In this document: in pieces, positions 4,951 through 6,546 of the stretch
Layout: each line of letters begins with the position of its first letter
How positions within the stretch are numbered: position 1 is the first letter of the stretch
Assembly (NCBI GenBank): GCA_003161535.1
Contig: PMOM01000273.1
Span: 899-7,444 of the forward strand
DNA length: 6,546 nt
From: Caulobacteraceae bacterium
GTDB lineage: Bacteria; Pseudomonadota; Alphaproteobacteria; Caulobacterales; Caulobacteraceae
Reading direction: 5' to 3'
Notes under the pieces: generated by a model
What the model was told of the DNA's origin: nothing
The model's input: the letters and a program-made list of their open reading frames with translations, nothing else
Databases searched by the model: none
Translations under genes and position numbers: made by a program

Positions 4951-6546
4951 CACGCGGGTCCCGGCGTCGGGGGTGGTTCCGGTCATGCCGGAGACCGCCT
5001 GCGCGGCCGCGTCGAGGGCGTCAAACAGTCCCTGCCCCTGATTGGGGAGAAGCTGATCATAGACCGACTTCAGGCCAACCTCGGTGGTCTGGGCCAAAAT
5101 CGCGCCCTGGATGCCGGGGTTCTTGGGCAGGGCGGCGAGCACGGCGTTCAAGGCGCTGCCTTCGGCCGCGTTGAAGCCAAGCTGCGTCGGGGTCTTGCGG
5201 CCGACGGTTAGGAGAATCTCGCTGGGATCGGTGGCGGGATTGGCCGCGGGCGCGAAGCTCGCCGTGGCGGTGTAGAGAAAAGGAGAGTTGTTCAGCAAAC
5301 CTGAAGCAAAGGTTCCAGCCGTCAGTGTTCCCTGCCCTGGGACGGTTTGGAGCACGATGTAGGTCTGTTGCTGAGCTGTTTGGAGGCTTAGCAGCGTAAG
5401 TCCGACCTGGGCGCCCTGTGCGAAGTTCGAAGCGCCCGTGGTGACGAACTTGGTATTGGTTCCCGCGACAGGGTCGGCGGAAATCAGCAGCCGGCCATTG
5501 GCGCCGACGTTGACGCTTCTGGCTTGGACGGTGTTCGGATTGGCGTCGCTCAAGGTTCCGCCGACGACGTTGAGGGTAAGCGTATTGACGCCTTCATCCC
5601 TGATCGCCCCGGTCACCGCCGTGTTGACATCGCCGTTGACCGTGACGGTGTTCGCCCCGGCCCCCAGGTCGATGATCGCGCCGCTCACGGTTCCGGCGTC
5701 CACCTCCACGGTGGCGCCGCCAGAGCCGAAGAAAACAGAGCCGTTGATCGATGGGACGGTCGCGCCGATCTGGCGCCAAACCGTTGGCGTCGTGGCCGGA
5801 TCGATGGCCACGCCCGCCGCCGCTGTCGCCTGAAAGATTTGGCCGTTTTCGCTGACGATCGCGCCAATGGGATAGCTCAAGGTGGAGTTGTACACGGTCG
5901 CGGCGATCTGGTTCGCGGACGCCTGTTGGGTGAGCGTCTGGGCCGCGTGCGACGCCGAAATGTCGATCGCGGTCAGAGTGCCCGGCAATGGCGCGGTGAC
6001 CAGCGTCTGGGTGATTTGGGCGCTGATGGTGCCGGTATTGGTAATGTTCGCCAGTGAACCCGACCTATCGATGATCGCCCCGGTCGAACCGCCGACACCG
6101 CCTGTTCCTGTGATGTCCGCGGTGAGGCCGCTGTTGTTGGTAAGGCTGGTCACCGTTGCGCCCGGGTCAATCATGATGGCGTTCACCGACAGGGGCGTCA
6201 CCCCCGTCGTGGCGGTGTTGACCTGGGTGGCCGTTGCCAAGATTGTTCCGTCATTGACGATCGCCGGAATGGTGACGCCCGCGCCGATGTGAATGGCCGT
6301 GGCGTTGGCCTGGTAGGCCTGAGCGGTGATGCCGCCGGTGACGTGGATGCCGCCGTCGATGGTCACCGGGCCCCCGCCGGCGACCCCCAGTTGCACCGCC
6401 GTGGCCGATGCCGGAGCCGGAAGATTGGGCGAGGTGATCTGATCGAACAGGCCATTGGCCGAGATCACGCCCTGCACGACCAAGCCGTAGGGGTTGGGGC
6501 TGTAGGGGCCGGTGGCCCCAGGCGCGACTTCACCCAGCGTGACGCT
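4123..6546 (-). CDS. Autotransporter (type Va) with beta-helix passenger, 5' end outside window
   Basis: The frame is open to the last base, giving 807 codons without the N-terminus or signal peptide; a TTG at 6483 is an internal codon, not the start. Numbered from the window edge, residues 1 to about 460 are passenger: Gly/Thr/Ala/Asn-rich, with degenerate beta-helix rungs starting near 84, 123, 157 and 193. A CBM5/12-like insert lies at about 219-261. FFGSGGATVEVDAGTVSG near 272-289 resumes the helix. Residues 460-530 are a linker with helical segments (LNAVLAALPKN, GLFDALDAAAQAVSG). From about 533 to 807 is the autotransporter beta-domain (PF03797-type), with alternating amphipathic strands such as GVTLAYFNAEEAD and a last strand ending in Phe (RLAGRSMF), as expected for BAM-dependent insertion. 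It should expose the passenger on the cell surface, probably for adhesion or glycan contact. No protease or lipase catalytic motif is visible. Confidence 0.92.
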   Translation of the reverse strand, partial: SVTLGEVAPGATGPYSPNPYGLVVQGVISANGLFDQITSPNLPAPASATAVQLGVAGGGPVTIDGGIHVTGGITAQAYQANATAIHIGAGVTIPAIVNDGTILATATQVNTATTGVTPLSVNAIMIDPGATVTSLTNNSGLTADITGTGGVGGSTGAIIDRSGSLANITNTGTISAQITQTLVTAPLPGTLTAIDISASHAAQTLTQQASANQIAATVYNSTLSYPIGAIVSENGQIFQATAAAGVAIDPATTPTVWRQIGATVPSINGSVFFGSGGATVEVDAGTVSGAIIDLGAGANTVTVNGDVNTAVTGAIRDEGVNTLTLNVVGGTLSDANPNTVQARSVNVGANGRLLISADPVAGTNTKFVTTGASNFAQGAQVGLTLLSLQTAQQQTYIVLQTVPGQGTLTAGTFASGLLNNSPFLYTATASFAPAANPATDPSEILLTVGRKTPTQLGFNAAEGSALNAVLAALPKNPGIQGAILAQTTEVGLKSVYDQLLPNQGQGLFDALDAAAQAVSGMTGTTPDAGTRVAGSSLWLQEVNERVRRSGIQTQGSYSSLLGLAGGYEHMGSGGGAVGVTLAYFNAEEADAGAQVGSKVVASMLEAGAYYRRAVGGLTVSVRGAGGYSWFSGERRFLAPGATATALSSWGGYFFDGHAGAAYERRFGRFYARPEVSVDYLGLHESAHDETGGGDGFDLNVAARSSSRLSGQAILVLGTQWGKAAWLRSEIRGGYREIFSGSVGDTMASFVGGDPFNLAADKDNGGWATIGFSLKGGSQYSYLALEGDADFRSGEQRYDVRLAGRSMF
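5764..5892 (-). other. CBM5/12-like module inside the autotransporter passenger
   Basis: Within the passenger, about 43 residues read as a compact module: YPIGAIVSENGQIFQAT, then a short Gly/Ala stretch, then TPTVWRQIG. The spacing of Y-x-x-G-x-x-V, N-G-x-x-(Y/F)-x-A and the closing P-x-x-W-x-x-(I/L)-G is that of CBM5/12 (chitin-binding type 3) and related modules found in chitinases and phage tail fibres. The module interrupts the predicted beta-helix between the AIDISASHAAQTLTQ rung and SINGSVFFGSGG. It is recognised by eye, not by profile search, and the first aromatic position is partly degenerate (Tyr, no Trp). Confidence 0.6.
5956..6300 (-). repeat. Degenerate beta-helix protein repeats in the passenger
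   Basis: Four rungs align as A-I-x-(I/D)-x-x-G-x-x-(V/L)-x-x-(I/L)-x-N-x-G-x-(I/L)-x-A. They begin at AIHIGAGVTI, AIMIDPGATV, AIIDRSGSLA and AIDISASHAA, with periods of about 39, 34 and 36 residues. The later halves NDGTILATAT, NNSGLTADIT and NTGTISAQIT are the clearest matches; the fourth unit lacks this half and runs into the CBM-like insert. The DNA itself is not strongly repetitive, so these are old protein-level repeats, typical of right-handed beta-helix passengers. Confidence 0.65.

Noticed and set aside
5524..6292. Plus-strand open frames opposite the autotransporter passenger
   Set aside because: They have Arg/Asp/Gly- or Val/Ala-rich shadow translations and lie wholly inside a convincing coding gene, with no domain or start context of their own.
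6481..6483. TTG as the start of the autotransporter
   Set aside because: The frame is open and passenger-like for another 21 codons to the window edge (SVTLGEVAPGATGPYSPNPYG), and there is no signal peptide after the TTG. The gene continues beyond the window.
1..6546. CRISPR arrays, insertion sequences, tRNA or rRNA genes, phage or toxin-antitoxin genes
   Set aside because: I looked on both strands and found no regularly spaced DNA repeats, transposase motifs, terminal inverted repeats or RNA-gene signatures.

Overview
The window looks like chromosomal DNA from a GC-rich alphaproteobacterium, most likely a Caulobacterales member (Caulobacter/Phenylobacterium type). The grounds are high GC with strong third-position G/C bias, starts mostly without clear Shine-Dalgarno sequences, an alphaproteobacterial-type class I NrdB, and a style of autotransporter common in that group. 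The genus assignment is inference.

Layout. Bases 1-593 (minus strand) hold the N-terminal 197 codons of mtnA, the methionine-salvage isomerase, which runs off the left edge. A 224-base divergent intergenic region (594-817) separates it from nrdB (818-1855, plus strand), the radical-bearing subunit of ribonucleotide reductase, with all metal ligands and the radical tyrosine intact. It contains an imperfect NrdR-box-like sequence. A 60-base gap with a hairpin follows, then a tyrosine/lipid-phosphatase gene of the Y_phosphatase3 family (1916-2692, plus strand).

The right two thirds is a compact minus-strand cluster, read from right to left. First comes the C-terminal 807 residues of a large autotransporter (4123-6546, 5' end outside the window). 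Five bases later is a 93-aa SemiSWEET sugar transporter (3836-4117). After 77 bases comes a DUF2939-like lipoprotein (3231-3758), and then, coupled by a TGATG stop/start overlap, a small secreted protein of unknown function (2689-3231). The last gene converges on the phosphatase, and the two stop codons share the four bases CTAG.

Working together. The left genes serve S-adenosylmethionine by-product salvage and dNTP synthesis and have no visible link to the right cluster. The right cluster encodes only envelope proteins: outer membrane/surface, inner membrane, and two exported proteins. Its most notable element is a short module in the autotransporter passenger that resembles a CBM5/12-type (chitin-binding-like) fold and interrupts the predicted beta-helix. 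With a sugar transporter five bases downstream, a surface-glycan binding and sugar-uptake theme is possible but unproven. I see no CRISPR array, insertion sequence, tRNA, rRNA or phage element.
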